From the NCBI GenBank assembly GCA_003427395.1, contig BFEA01000201.1, forward strand, positions 2,174,505-2,238,504: 64,000 bases of DNA, in the 5' to 3' direction. A model generated the notes under the pieces. That model saw only the letters and a list, made by a program, of their open reading frames with translations, searched no databases and had not been told where the DNA came from. Source of the stretch: Chara braunii (lineage: Eukaryota > Streptophyta > Charophyceae > Charales > Characeae). Position numbers and translations under genes: made by a program. Shown piece by piece: positions 8,980 to 18,170 of the stretch. How positions within the stretch are numbered: position 1 is the first letter of the stretch; the number at the start of each line of letters is the position of its first letter.

Positions 8980-11763
8980 TCAGGGGCCCTGCCTCTGCGT
9001 CGGAAGCCGTGGCATGTGTCCTAGCGAAGGCTGAACTACTGACATGAGATTGTGAGGCATAGGTCTTGGCTTATCTCCAGACACCCTCGACAGCAGCTCC
9101 CGGTAGGCACCCTCCAGGCATTGCTTGACGTCCCTGTACGAGGCAATCAACATCGACTTCTCGTCTCTGCTCATCAATATCAACTTCTCGGAAACACCTG
9201 CATCCAATTTGTTGAGCGCCTCTATGACATGGCCCCAGTCCAGCATCGGCCGTCTCTCCTCCGTCACCTGATGAAACACGAAATCGCGGAAGAGCTTGAG
9301 AAGGTACCGGTCGCCAGTTTCCGACCAGCCAGGATCTGTGTCATTCTCTGGTCGCTCATTGATCATGCCCATCTTCACGAGTATCCTGAACAAGTGACCA
9401 TTCTCAGCCTCTTTCCGCAATTCTTCCATCAGGAGATCGTTAAACGTGTACAAATGCTCAAGCTCGCCAAACATGCGCTCGCTGAGGATTGCACTCAGCT
9501 GCCGTGCGCTGGTCAACCCACCGCCTTCAGTGTTCTCCGGGGTCGACGCAATCAACGCCTGAGTCAACCTCACAATATCAGCGGAGTACTGGGCAACCAT
9601 CACCTCAAGGGAAGCATTCCCGATCGACCCACACGCTAGCGCCAGCAGCAGTCGCCCGAAACCAGCCAAGTCCTCGCGCTGAAGCAACCGCGGATCATCA
9701 TTCGGATCACCATTCAGCATATCCAGAATGCCGATTGAGCCTACTCTCAGGCGACCTCGGCTGGTCAGAAGAACCTTGGAGGGGTCGAGACCGCCGGGTC
9801 TCAATGCCAGTCCTGCACTGTGCACCGCTCTCAGCAATGTTGCAATCTGCATCGCATAGCTCCACAGCTGCTCCTCGCTGATCCTCGCTGCTGGATGCCC
9901 CATGCTCCTGTTTGGTCCATCGCTGATGTGAACGCTCTCAAGCGTAACCGCAGCCGGGTAATAATCATGGACGAAGAACAATGCGGCCGCATCGTCAACT
10001 TCCCGACTGACAAAGGACTCCCGCAGCGCTACGAGATGCGGGTGACCGGCAAGCGGGGCCCATCGATCTGCAGACTCCTGTGCCGCAACCACCAACTCCG
10101 GAGCCGGAATAACCTGCCGGGGGTCTATTCTCCGTATGGCATACGCCACCCCATCGGTTGCACTGATTCCTTTGAAGATCATTGTCCTGACTCCAAAGGA
10201 CGAGCTGGGCGCCTCCTCCTCCCTTGTCATGTCCTCAAGCGGGTACAACGAATGAAACCGCTGGACCATCTCGGGCAGATCGGCAATGTCCTGCTCGGGA
10301 TCCATCTGCGCTTGCACAAGCGCAGACTTGTGCCGAAGCTCCTCCCTCAGGCTTTCAGGCATAAACCTGGAAGCCAGCTGTGTCGTTCCTGGGGGAAGGA
10401 ATGCTCCCCGGGCTCCCCGGCCGTCTGGCCGACTGCCAGGCGCAGCAATCGGGCCAGTACCACCACCCCCCATGTAATTACCCATGTGCACAAATCCCCC
10501 TCCTCCTCCATGATGGTGCCCCGAAGCCCCGTGCTGGTGATGGTGATGAGCAGATGCAGCCGGTTGCAGTCCTGGATGAACTGTTCCCCCATGGCTGGAA
10601 GAAGGGCCACTGAAAAAATATGTGGGCCCTCCATGCGCAGCTGCCACACCCAGCCCAGGCCCAGGTGATACTGGCCTCACACTGTACAAAGACCCCGCCT
10701 GCTGAGCTGACACCTGAGGGGATATCTGCTGCTGTGCACGTTGCATTTGCAGTGGTGGAGTTTTCTGGCGTTGCTGCTGCAGCTGCAACTGGAGTTGCTG
10801 CTGGAGGAGTTGGGTCTGCTGCTGCTGAAATAGCTGCTGCTGATGGTGATGCTGCTTCTGCTGCTGAAGCAAATGCTGATGCTGTTGCTGCTGAAGAAGC
10901 TGCTGCTGTTGGTTTTGATGATGATGAACACTTTGCTGCTGCTGCTGCTGCTGGCTCTGTTGTTGCTGCTGCTGCTGCTGCAAATGTTGTTTTAATTGCT
11001 GCTGTGAATTGCCTGGTGCCTGCTGCGTATGTTGCGTATGCATGTCGAGTATCATTTTCTGATGCTGTTCCTGCTGGTGATCAAGCTGCTGCTCTTGTTG
11101 CTTTTGTTGAGGTGATGGCTTCTGACAAGCCTCGTCTCCTCTGAGCTCTGCTGTCCTCCCACTCAGGTCATGCTTCTCGTTTCCCGGCGATTGCTGCTGT
11201 GGAGACCTTGGGTGTGCTATCGAGCCACTGGAGGAGCACAAGTTCACCCCTCCTGTCCCATCATTAGATACCCCTGCACCAGACCCCCCACGAACCAGGA
11301 GGGACGGTATGCCATTGCCGAGATCCCGACTCGCAGGTAATGACCCACCGCCACTTGGGCCTACATCACCCACAGAACCGGAGTCAACCCGGGGAGACAT
11401 GGAGCCATCCCCCGCACCACCGATCACACCCACTTGCCCGGGGGATTGCTGTTGAGGCAGCACCCCTTGCTGTTGGCCCGGTGACGATTGTTGTTGGGTC
11501 TGTGCGACCGTCTGCTTTCCAATGGGTGCGGGCGAAGGGCATGGAGAAATGCGTGGTGAAGTGTGCGCCCGTGGCCCTATGACCTGCTGCTGGCCTTGCA
11601 GCAACATCTGCTGACTTGTCAGCAGGGGCTGTTGCGTTGTTGCCGCCACCTGCTGAAGCTGCAGCTGCAGCTGCTGGGCGGACAAATGACTCCCCTGAGC
11701 AGACTGCATGGCCTGCTGATGTTTTTGCTGCTGAAGCTGGAACTGCTGCAGCTGCTGCTGTAA

Positions 11764-11818
<55 letters not shown>

Positions 11819-11893
11819 TGAAGTAAGGAAGGAATAGACGCCTGGCCTCTCGGAGATCTCGCTCCAAGCAGACCACTCAAATGTGACAGTGAT

Positions 11894-11926
<33 letters not shown>

Positions 11927-13788
11927 TGCTGATGGATCAGTACCTTTTGCATTCCAATTTGCGACAAGGAGCCGTGGCCGGGACTGCTTATACCACCACC
12001 ACCTGGCCCAGTTCCAAGTGTCCCATTGCTCATTCGAGCCTCTGCCATTCCGAGATGCGACACCTTGTCCCCCCCGATCAACCCCAAAACTCCAGGAATG
12101 AGAGACCCATCACCCCCCAGTCCGCCAATTACCTGCATGCCTCCATTCCCTCCTCCAACACCCCCGGGCCCGCTTGTTGCCCCTTGCACCATCCCAAACT
12201 CCGTCCGCGCCCCAGGTGGAGACATCGCGGTCATTCCCAATGCCGGATCGTCCCCTTCCGGCAGCCTGTACGGGACCATCATTGCAATCTGATCTGTCCC
12301 TAATAAGTAACTTCCTCCTCCTCCACTGCTGCGTAATGCAGCCGCCGCAGCAGCGGCAGCTCCTGCAACCCCAGGCCTCATGCCTGCTACCTGCTGTTGT
12401 TGCTGCTGCGGCTGCGCCTGCTGTGCCTGTTGCCCTTCCCCCCCCCCCATCCTCTGCGCCTGCTGTGGGCGTTGCTGCCCTCTCTGTGCCGAAGCTGCTC
12501 CCTGCTGCTGACACAGTTGAATCTGCTGTGTAAGCGCTGTTGTCACTGCCGATTGAATTCCCTGCAGGCCTTGGGACATCATCCCGATCCCGCCCCCCGT
12601 CCCAGAAAGGATCCCCCCCCCACTCCCTCTTCCAATCGCTCCAAGCTGCAGCGATTTCTTCGGTACAAAGGGAGCGGCATTTGCCAACGACGCTGTCACC
12701 GTGCTCGGCCCGACCGAGGATGCCAAGCTTTGCAATCCCATTGATGGGCAAACTGTTGCTGCCACTGACAAGGACCGCCCTGCCATGTTCACCGACGCAA
12801 TTCCGCTCGGAATGAATGGTGGCGCATTCGCATTCGCCGCAATCGATCCTCCTCCACCCACTGCGCTAGTCACTTCGCTCCCCCCCCCNCCCCCCCCCCC
12901 CCCCCCCATCTGCACCAGCCCCCCAAGCAAGCCACCAACCGATGACAGCAACTGAGGAGGAGGAGGAGGAGGAGGAGGAGTAGGCCCGCTCAGGGCTGCG
13001 GAAGAGGGTGTCGCGCCCGAATCAACAACACGCACACTCAAGGACCCACTGCTAGGTGCCGACGCAAGGGTACCACTACTCCGAGGGACCTGGGAAGAGA
13101 TGACAGATGGGTCCGACACCGATGCTCTCGCCGCTGCTGCAGGGGAGGAGCTACCCGCGGAGCCTGACAATGTCGTCGCACTTGTAGAAGCCACAGGTGC
13201 AGCTGAGGCTGAGGACCCAGACGTCGAGGCAGACGTTGTCGTCGTCGCTGTGTCCCCTCCTCCAGCTGCAATTCCACCTGATCTTGCCCCTGATAAGGGG
13301 GCGGAACTTACCGGTGCCTTAGCGACGCCTGGCACAGTGATCCCTCCCCAGGCATTGAGAGCGGCTCTCTGGGCAGCGGCAACAGCAGCCGGCACAAACA
13401 CTGGCGCGGAGATAGGTAACAGAACCTTGCGGTTAGCTGCGGAGGCAGGAGCCCACACACCAACACCACCACCACCACCACCACCACTGCTGCTGGCTGC
13501 TCGAGATGTGGACAATTTGTTGCTCGGGGAAGAAGCGGACACTGCCGGAGCGGGAGGTGGCCCAGAGCGAGTCACCCCCACTATGTCATGGTTAAACTCG
13601 CACCCATTGTTCTCGTCCTTGCAGTATCCGGTCAGCAGCAACTCCTTACAAGCCTTCTCCTTCTTCGGTACGGTTTTCCCTCCATCCCCCTTCTCTTCCA
13701 GGTTGTGCGCGAAGTTGCACTGCTCCCCTAGGAAACATTTCCCTGAGGCCGCCCAGTACCTGCAAGTCACATTACTGAAGCTGGACAT
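8980..13788 (-). CDS. PAN3: PAN3, regulatory subunit of the PAN2-PAN3 poly(A) nuclease
   Basis: The gene encodes 1602 residues in one uninterrupted frame. PAN3 recruits the PAN2 deadenylase to poly(A)-binding protein and so starts mRNA tail shortening in the cytoplasm. Two CCCH zinc fingers lie at the N-terminus (C9-C18-C24-H28 and C47-C56-C63-H67); the second is an addition to the usual single finger. FxP motifs in Ala-rich context near residues 131, 325 and 374 resemble PAM2 sites that bind PABP; NANAPPFIP at about 319-327 is the best. A very long Q/G/S-rich linker (about 400-1060) carries poly-Q tracts. The pseudokinase (about 1199-1448) lacks HRD and DFG, and the C-terminal helical knob (1449-1568) includes WSETGDRYLLKLFRDFVFHQV. 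The first ATG follows an in-frame TAA 12 codons upstream (complement of 13825-13827), so the start is secure. It is far longer than animal or fungal PAN3 because of the linker. An N at 12889 in a C-run leaves residue 300 unknown. Confidence 0.93.
12880..12907 (-). other. Poly-C run with an unresolved base inside PAN3
   Basis: A run of about 27 C with one N codes for poly-Gly on the minus strand (residues about 294-303). The reading frame stays open on both sides, but the true run length is uncertain in the assembly. Confidence 0.8.
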
Positions 13789-14577
13789 ATCTTCTGGCGG
13801 TGTGGGGTAACCCTTCCTTCCCGGTTAGCACCCTCGGATCACGCTCACTCATCGCGCAATCAGCCACAACATCAAGACGGATCGCCCCTCTCACGCTCAC
13901 ACGCAGCACTGCTTAAGAGGTTGAGAGGTCAATTGCCAGCTCAACTCGATCAATCAATAATAAGCCCGTGCAATTGCCCGCCCCGGCCGCGGTACCATCG
14001 GATCCTTCGACCAGCGAACAAAGATGCAAGATCAGTTTGCCTCCAGAGCAAAGATGTCGCCATAACCTCTTTGAGAACAGTACTCCTCACGGCCACACCC
14101 GCTGAATAAATGACGATAAGCGTTAACCCCTCTCTCCACCCCTCTCTCCCCCCCCCCCTCTCCTCTACTCGCTCCCAGCGCATGAACTCTCTCCAAGATC
14201 AGCTACTTAGTATTTTGAGGTAACAAGCTCGATTCCTCATTTCCTAGGCGTCGATCTTCGTCCTCTCCGGTTGCCGATGATGATGCGGGATCCAGCCAAA
14301 TTGGTAGACAAGCCCAAATCCCCTCGCCATGCAGCAGGGGAGTGCGCTTCCACGGAGAAAAGGAAGAAGAGATGGGGCGCTCGGCCGTCATAAACAGTTT
14401 CAATGGCACACCACCTAGATTCATCACAGGTCCGTACCTCTCCCTAACCTAACCCAAAGGGGAAGGTTTGTACCACACAGTGTTGGTATGAGAGGTATCA
14501 TAATTTCCCTTCCTCTCGTTCGTAGCCGCCCACCTGCTGGCGCACGATTTAGAACAGGAAAACACAAACATTGGGCG
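13789..14577 (-). other. PAN3 upstream region
   Basis: It holds the presumed 5' UTR and promoter of the minus-strand PAN3 gene. No TATA box or other convincing promoter element could be placed. On the coding strand it contains purine-rich GGGAGAG runs (about 14135-14165), which could be untranslated leader. Confidence 0.4.
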
Positions 14578-14583
14578 CACACA

Positions 14584-14614
<31 letters not shown>

Positions 14615-14938
14615 GCGCACACACACACACAGACACAAAACACGCACGCAGAGAGAGAGAGACGGGGCGGGAGAGAGGGGAGAGAGGGAGAGAGGGGAGA
14701 GAGAGAGAGAGGGGGAGAGAGGGAGAGAAGGGGAGAGAGAGGTGGAAGAGAGCAGAGAGAGAGGGAGAGAAAAGGGGGGAGGGAGGGAGAGAGACGGGGA
14801 GAGGGATGGAGAGAGTGGGAGACGGGGAGAGAGAGGGAGACAGAGGGAGAGAGGAAGAGAGGGAGAGAGAAAGAGGGAGAGGGAGAGAGAGAAGCAGAAA
14901 GGAAGGGGGGGAAGAGAGAGAGAGAGAGAGGGAGAAAG

Positions 14939-14994
<56 letters not shown>

Positions 14995-15010
14995 GGACAG
15001 ACAGACATAC
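14578..15010. repeat. Compound microsatellite: (AC)(GC)(AC), GA-rich, (GACA)n
   Basis: AC/GC/AC alternation (14578-14632) passes into about 300 bp of degenerate GAGAGG (14648-14942), then about 17 near-perfect GACA units (14943-15010). Arg/Glu or Ser/Leu open frames across it are artefacts of the repeat. It lies about 0.8 kb upstream of the PAN3 start codon. Confidence 0.95.
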
Positions 15011-15505
15011 AGAGACAAAGAGAGAGAGTGAGGGTGGGAGTGAGAGATGTCTCGGGATGTGTGAGTATCATATATTTTTTTTTAGCGTCATCTTTGCGCG
15101 CGCATGCTGCATGTTAATCTTCTTCCCCGTCATCTTTAGACGGCTATGGCAAAAGAAAAGGACTAGAGTTGTTGTTCAATGGCCAGCCTAAGGTAGGATG
15201 TCGTTGGAGCAAACGAGGAAACGAAGAGGTCGTATGGAACAAGCAAACAAACCAGGGAGAGAAGACGAAGTGAGAGCGATGGCGACGTCCCGCTAAGCCA
15301 GATTCTCCCTTTCCGACCGTCAATTGTGAACATCCACGGCCAGAAAACGATCAATCCGGCCGGGCAAGTGGGACCTCGCCCCGGGAATGGACGCAGAAGC
15401 TTAGGGCAGGCGGCGGGGTGAGGTTCAACAGGCAGAGGCAGGCATAGGGTTTCCTCGAGCCTCGTGTTTTTCCGCCCTTTTCCTTGTTCGTTTCCCCGTC
15501 TTTCG

Positions 15506-15612
15506 CCCTCGCCCCACCACTCACCAAATGTGAAAAAGACAAAAATATGGCACCTGCATTTTGCCACGCTTTCCAGGAAGATGCGTTCTCCTTTTCGCAC
15601 ATTTTGAGCCCA
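15506..15612. mobile_element. Foldback element family B, copy B1 (degenerate)
   Basis: It aligns along its length with the better copy at 16095-16228: CCTCGCCCCACCACTC, AAATGTGAAAAAGACAAAA, TTTCCAGGAAGAT, then TTCTCCTTTTCGCACATTTT. Terminal inverted repeats are decayed. Confidence 0.45.
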
Positions 15613-15724
15613 TCGATCACTGCATCGAGCCCCTTTGTCCCCGTACCCTCCTTTCCAGCGACTGAGGTACCATTTCCATTTTCCATTCTTCTGTGGAATT
15701 GAGCGGCTCTCACCGTCGATCTGC

Positions 15725-15833
15725 TACCTTCTTCCCCCGAATACAACGCACGGTCATTATAGCTGTATTTGAGGCATCTTGCAGTCTAGATACAGCTATA
15801 ATGACCGAGCGTTGTATTCGGGGGAAGAAGGTA
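15725..15833. mobile_element. Foldback MITE family A, copy A3 (near-perfect hairpin)
   Basis: Two 44-bp arms (15725-15768 and 15790-15833) are inverse copies with a single mismatch, around a 21-nt loop containing CTTGCAGTCTAG. The arms begin TACCTTCTTCCCCCGAATAC. Both ends carry TA, as in Stowaway-type elements that insert at TA, though the termini do not match the usual Stowaway consensus. No open frame fits inside, so any movement would need a transposase supplied elsewhere. Related copies lie at 7326, 7509, 43507, 44431 and 44773. Confidence 0.8.
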
Positions 15834-16094
15834 GACAGAGGGTACCGTCAGTCAGTCAGTCAGTTTGCAAGCTCCAAATCCACGCTTGCTGAGGACGGAC
15901 AAAGCACAAGCGGAGCCCGGTCTACAGCTTGCGCTATTACTGAGCTATTCTAGCGCGTTCCTGGCCGGATTTTAGACCAGGTTCACACCTTTCATTAGCA
16001 CGACCAGAGCGCAGGGTCTATCATTGTGCTATGCGAGAACAATCTTGTCCTGTCCTGGCAGGGTGCCCTCCCTCCCTCGCTCCACTACACTACA

Positions 16095-16228
16095 CTATGG
16101 GCCTCGCTGCACTCCTCTTGAAAAATGCACAAAAGACAAAACTCATGGGCGTGTATCTTTCCATATTCTAACGAAAGATTCACTCTCTTTTTGCACATTT
16201 GGAGAGAGTAGTGCAGCGAGGCCCTATA
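16095..16228. mobile_element. Foldback element family B, copy B2
   Basis: Terminal inverted repeats of about 24 bp, TATGGGCCTCGCTGCACTCC and its inverse ending GTGCAGCGAGGCCCTATA, enclose a second inverted pair with AAATGCACAAAA and GCACATTT. The interior reads GTATCTTTCCATATTCTAAC. The same interior, in reverse orientation, is at 34418-34510, and decayed copies lie at 15506 and 50907. The ends carry TA. Confidence 0.7.
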
Positions 16229-16493
16229 GAACATTCGATTCGAAACATTCGATTCGAAATGGATCTGGATCTGTGAGTGCTCCGTGTGCGTTCAAATTCT
16301 TGGATCAGTTGGACTGTGCATCTAGTGCATAAACACAGTCCAGATACGTGTCGAAATGAAGAGTAGCCGAGCGAGGCCCGTAAGCACGAAAAAAGAAAAA
16401 AGAGCGCAACCAGGAGGGTCTTCCCTTATGTTTTCTGAGGTGGAAGGAGGGGGTGGTTCGCTGGCAGCCCGTCGAAAGAGTGCACTCACCCAC

Positions 16494-16565
16494 CACATGT
16501 GGCTGAACGCGATAGGCACACCTGTTTGGCTATACGGCATGAGTTCGAACCCGGATGAGATCAAT
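16494..16565 (+). repeat. tRNA-like SINE head remnant
   Basis: TGGCTGAACGCGAT resembles a Pol III box A, and about 40 bp later GAGTTCGAACCCGG matches a box B. No complete cloverleaf can be folded by eye and an A-rich stretch follows, so a SINE head is more likely than a tRNA gene. Confidence 0.35.
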
Positions 16566-16801
16566 AAAATACCGCCAGTTATGAAAAAAAACATAACAAC
16601 AAAGTGAAAAAAACTGAAACCAAAAGAAAGAAAGAGCCCGCGCAGTGTTGCCCGTCCGCCGCCGCGCGCATACGCGGCGAGTGTCAGTGTCACCGAACTA
16701 GAGCAGCAGTGCTCCCACAGAGTAGCGCAGTGCGTGGTCTTCCCATAACCATGTTCACTTCCCAGAACCTCAGAACGACACCGGGTGCTCCTCGGCGCTA
16801 C

Positions 16802-16810
16802 TATATAAAT
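16802..16810 (+). promoter_or_regulatory. TATA box of the U1 snRNA gene
   Basis: TATATAAAT lies about 29 bp before the U1 start, the usual plant snRNA position. A TTCCCAGAACC at 16759-16769, about 32 bp upstream of the TATA, is a weak match to the plant upstream sequence element RTCCCACATCG at the roughly four-turn spacing expected for Pol II snRNA genes. CTCCCACAGAG near 16712 matches better but is farther away. Confidence 0.6.
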
Positions 16811-16831
16811 CGCAAATCTTCTCTATTTAGC

Positions 16832-16994
16832 ATACTTACCTGGCCGGGGCTCATCCGTGATCAGAAAGGCGGATGGCCTAGGTTGCAGGGATTCCCATTG
16901 CACTACGGGATTCGCCTGGCCTAAGTCACACCCACGGAGGTGTTACTACGGCATTATTTGTGGTAGCGGGGGCACGCGTTCGCGCGGCCCCCAA
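16832..16994 (+). ncRNA. U1: U1 spliceosomal snRNA
   Basis: The sequence starts ATACTTACCTGG, the 5'-splice-site recognition sequence of U1. Stem-loop I has a GATCAGAAAGG loop (U1-70K site; GATCAHGAAGG-like in other U1). Stem-loop II carries ATTGCAC (U1A site). A single-stranded ATTATTTGTGG provides the Sm site, and stem-loop IV (GGGGGCACGCG, a TTCG loop, CGCGGCCCCC) closes the molecule. The length of about 163 nt is normal for U1. All key elements are intact and a TATA box lies at the right distance, so it looks functional. It acts in nuclear pre-mRNA splicing. The U6-like sequence follows after about 75 bp on the same strand. Confidence 0.92.
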
Positions 16995-17068
16995 CTAAAT
17001 AAAATGAAAGTCAAGAAGGAATTCGCCGGGAACAAGTGTCCTCGCCGCAGTCTCGAGAAAGTGACACT

Positions 17069-17170
17069 GTCCTTCGGGCCATTTGTTAAAATTGGAGCAA
17101 TACAGAGAAGACTAGCATGGCCCTTGCGCAAGGATGACACGCATAAATCAAGAAATGGTCCAAATCTTTT
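17069..17170 (+). ncRNA. U6: U6 spliceosomal snRNA or U6 pseudogene
   Basis: Nearly the full length of U6 is recognisable: GTCCTTCGGGCC at the 5' end, AAAATTGGAGCAATACAGAG with an intact ACAGAGA box, the AGC triad, the internal stem-loop with GATGACACGCATAAATC, and GTCCAAATCTTTT ending in a T-run. Differences from the conserved sequence include GACTAGC in place of GATTAGC, next to the U2-U6 helix I region, and a changed 5' hairpin. No TATA box lies 25-30 bp upstream; the nearest AT-rich stretch is TAAATAAAAT about 70 bp upstream. It could be a retrocopy, a gene with an unusual promoter, or a sequence transcribed through from U1. Confidence 0.8.
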
Positions 17171-17209
17171 ATATGAATAGGGTAGAGGAAGGTTGAAATG
17201 ATTCCAGAT

Positions 17210-17320
17210 CCGGGGGCCAAGTCCCACTTACCCGAGCGGTCGATTTCTGACCGCAGATTTGGAAGATCAACGACCAGAAATCGCCGATAAGCGTAAGTGG
17301 GAGTGGGACTCGGCACCGGG
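17210..17320. repeat. Foldback sequence with CCGGG-GCCAAGTCCCAC ends
   Basis: The left end CCGGGGGCCAAGTCCCAC and the inverse of the right end (CCCGGTGCCGAGTCCCAC) match, and inner arms share CGATTTCTG. It starts about 40 bp after the U6-like sequence. There is no open frame inside. Confidence 0.55.
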
Positions 17321-17324
17321 TATA

Positions 17325-18170
17325 CACATGGAGCGAGGACTTTCGTTTTTCGCTCGGCAGTCGGTAAATCACCGACACCCTTCTTAATTTTATGGTTTAT
17401 GGACTGTCGAGCATAAACAAGGGTCGTCGTTGTACCTCATGAATTTATATTATATTAAATAGAGATCTTATCGACCAATTATATCCCAGTTTTAAGGGTG
17501 GCTTGATACCTTCTTTTTTTTTTTGTTGAACTTTGACCTACGGATGTCCCAGCGTATAGCCAAATTCTCTCCTTGATTTTTCCATTACTGGATGATTGCC
17601 CCGGATTTGGGCCACCCTAGCCCATCGAGTGCCCGCCTGGGGAGTATGGTCGCAAGGCCGAAACTCTCACACAAAGTGGCACTAAATCTGAGTGTGCACC
17701 CTGAACCAGGGACGAACAGGGTCGAAAAAATCCGAAGTGGTGGTGGATCCGAGTGCACACCCCGAGTGAGGCCCTCAACTGATGTGGAAATTAAGAAGGG
17801 TGTCGATGATATATGAAGGACTGCCGAGCGAGAAACAAAGGTCCTCTACTCCTCGCTGCAATCTCACGAAGTGACACTGAACCCGCGTGTACACACACCA
17901 AATTGGGGAAGAGAGCTCGCCACCATTGGCACTTCTCCCATTTCATGAGTGGGATGAAGAGGGTGGAAGAGAGGGTGAAGGGGACTGAAAGTTCGGACAA
18001 CAGGAGTGTGTTTTATTTTTAACTTCTACCCCTGCTGCAGTCTCAGGAAGTGACACGGACTCTGAGTGTACACCCCGAATGGGGGATCAAGAGGTTCCCA
18101 TTCAGAGGAATGGGAAAGATAGCTTGCCACCATTGGCACTTCTCTCTTTTCATGAGTGGGATGAAGTCCA
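17325..18170. repeat. Diverged direct and inverted repeats
   Basis: The segment at 17325-17395 recurs inverted at about 17775-17850 (ACTGCCGAGCG with AAGGGTGTCG). A unit reading GTGACACTGAACCC or GTGACACGGACTCTG, then GTACACMCCRAAT and later TTGGCACTTCTCYC with CATGAGTGGGATGAAG, occurs at about 17870-17958 and 18045-18168. A partial GTGGCACTAAATCTGAGTG unit lies near 17680. No gene is seen. Confidence 0.5.

Noticed and set aside
9052-13810. Long plus-strand open frames opposite PAN3 (for example 9820-10668, 10620-11144, 13100-13810)
   Set aside because: They are antisense shadows of a GC- and CAG-rich coding strand and show no domains of their own.
14424-15191. Long open frames of about 190-215 codons on both strands
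   Set aside because: They are translations of the GA and GACA microsatellites (Arg/Glu, Ser/Leu and Thr/Asp/Arg/Gln runs).
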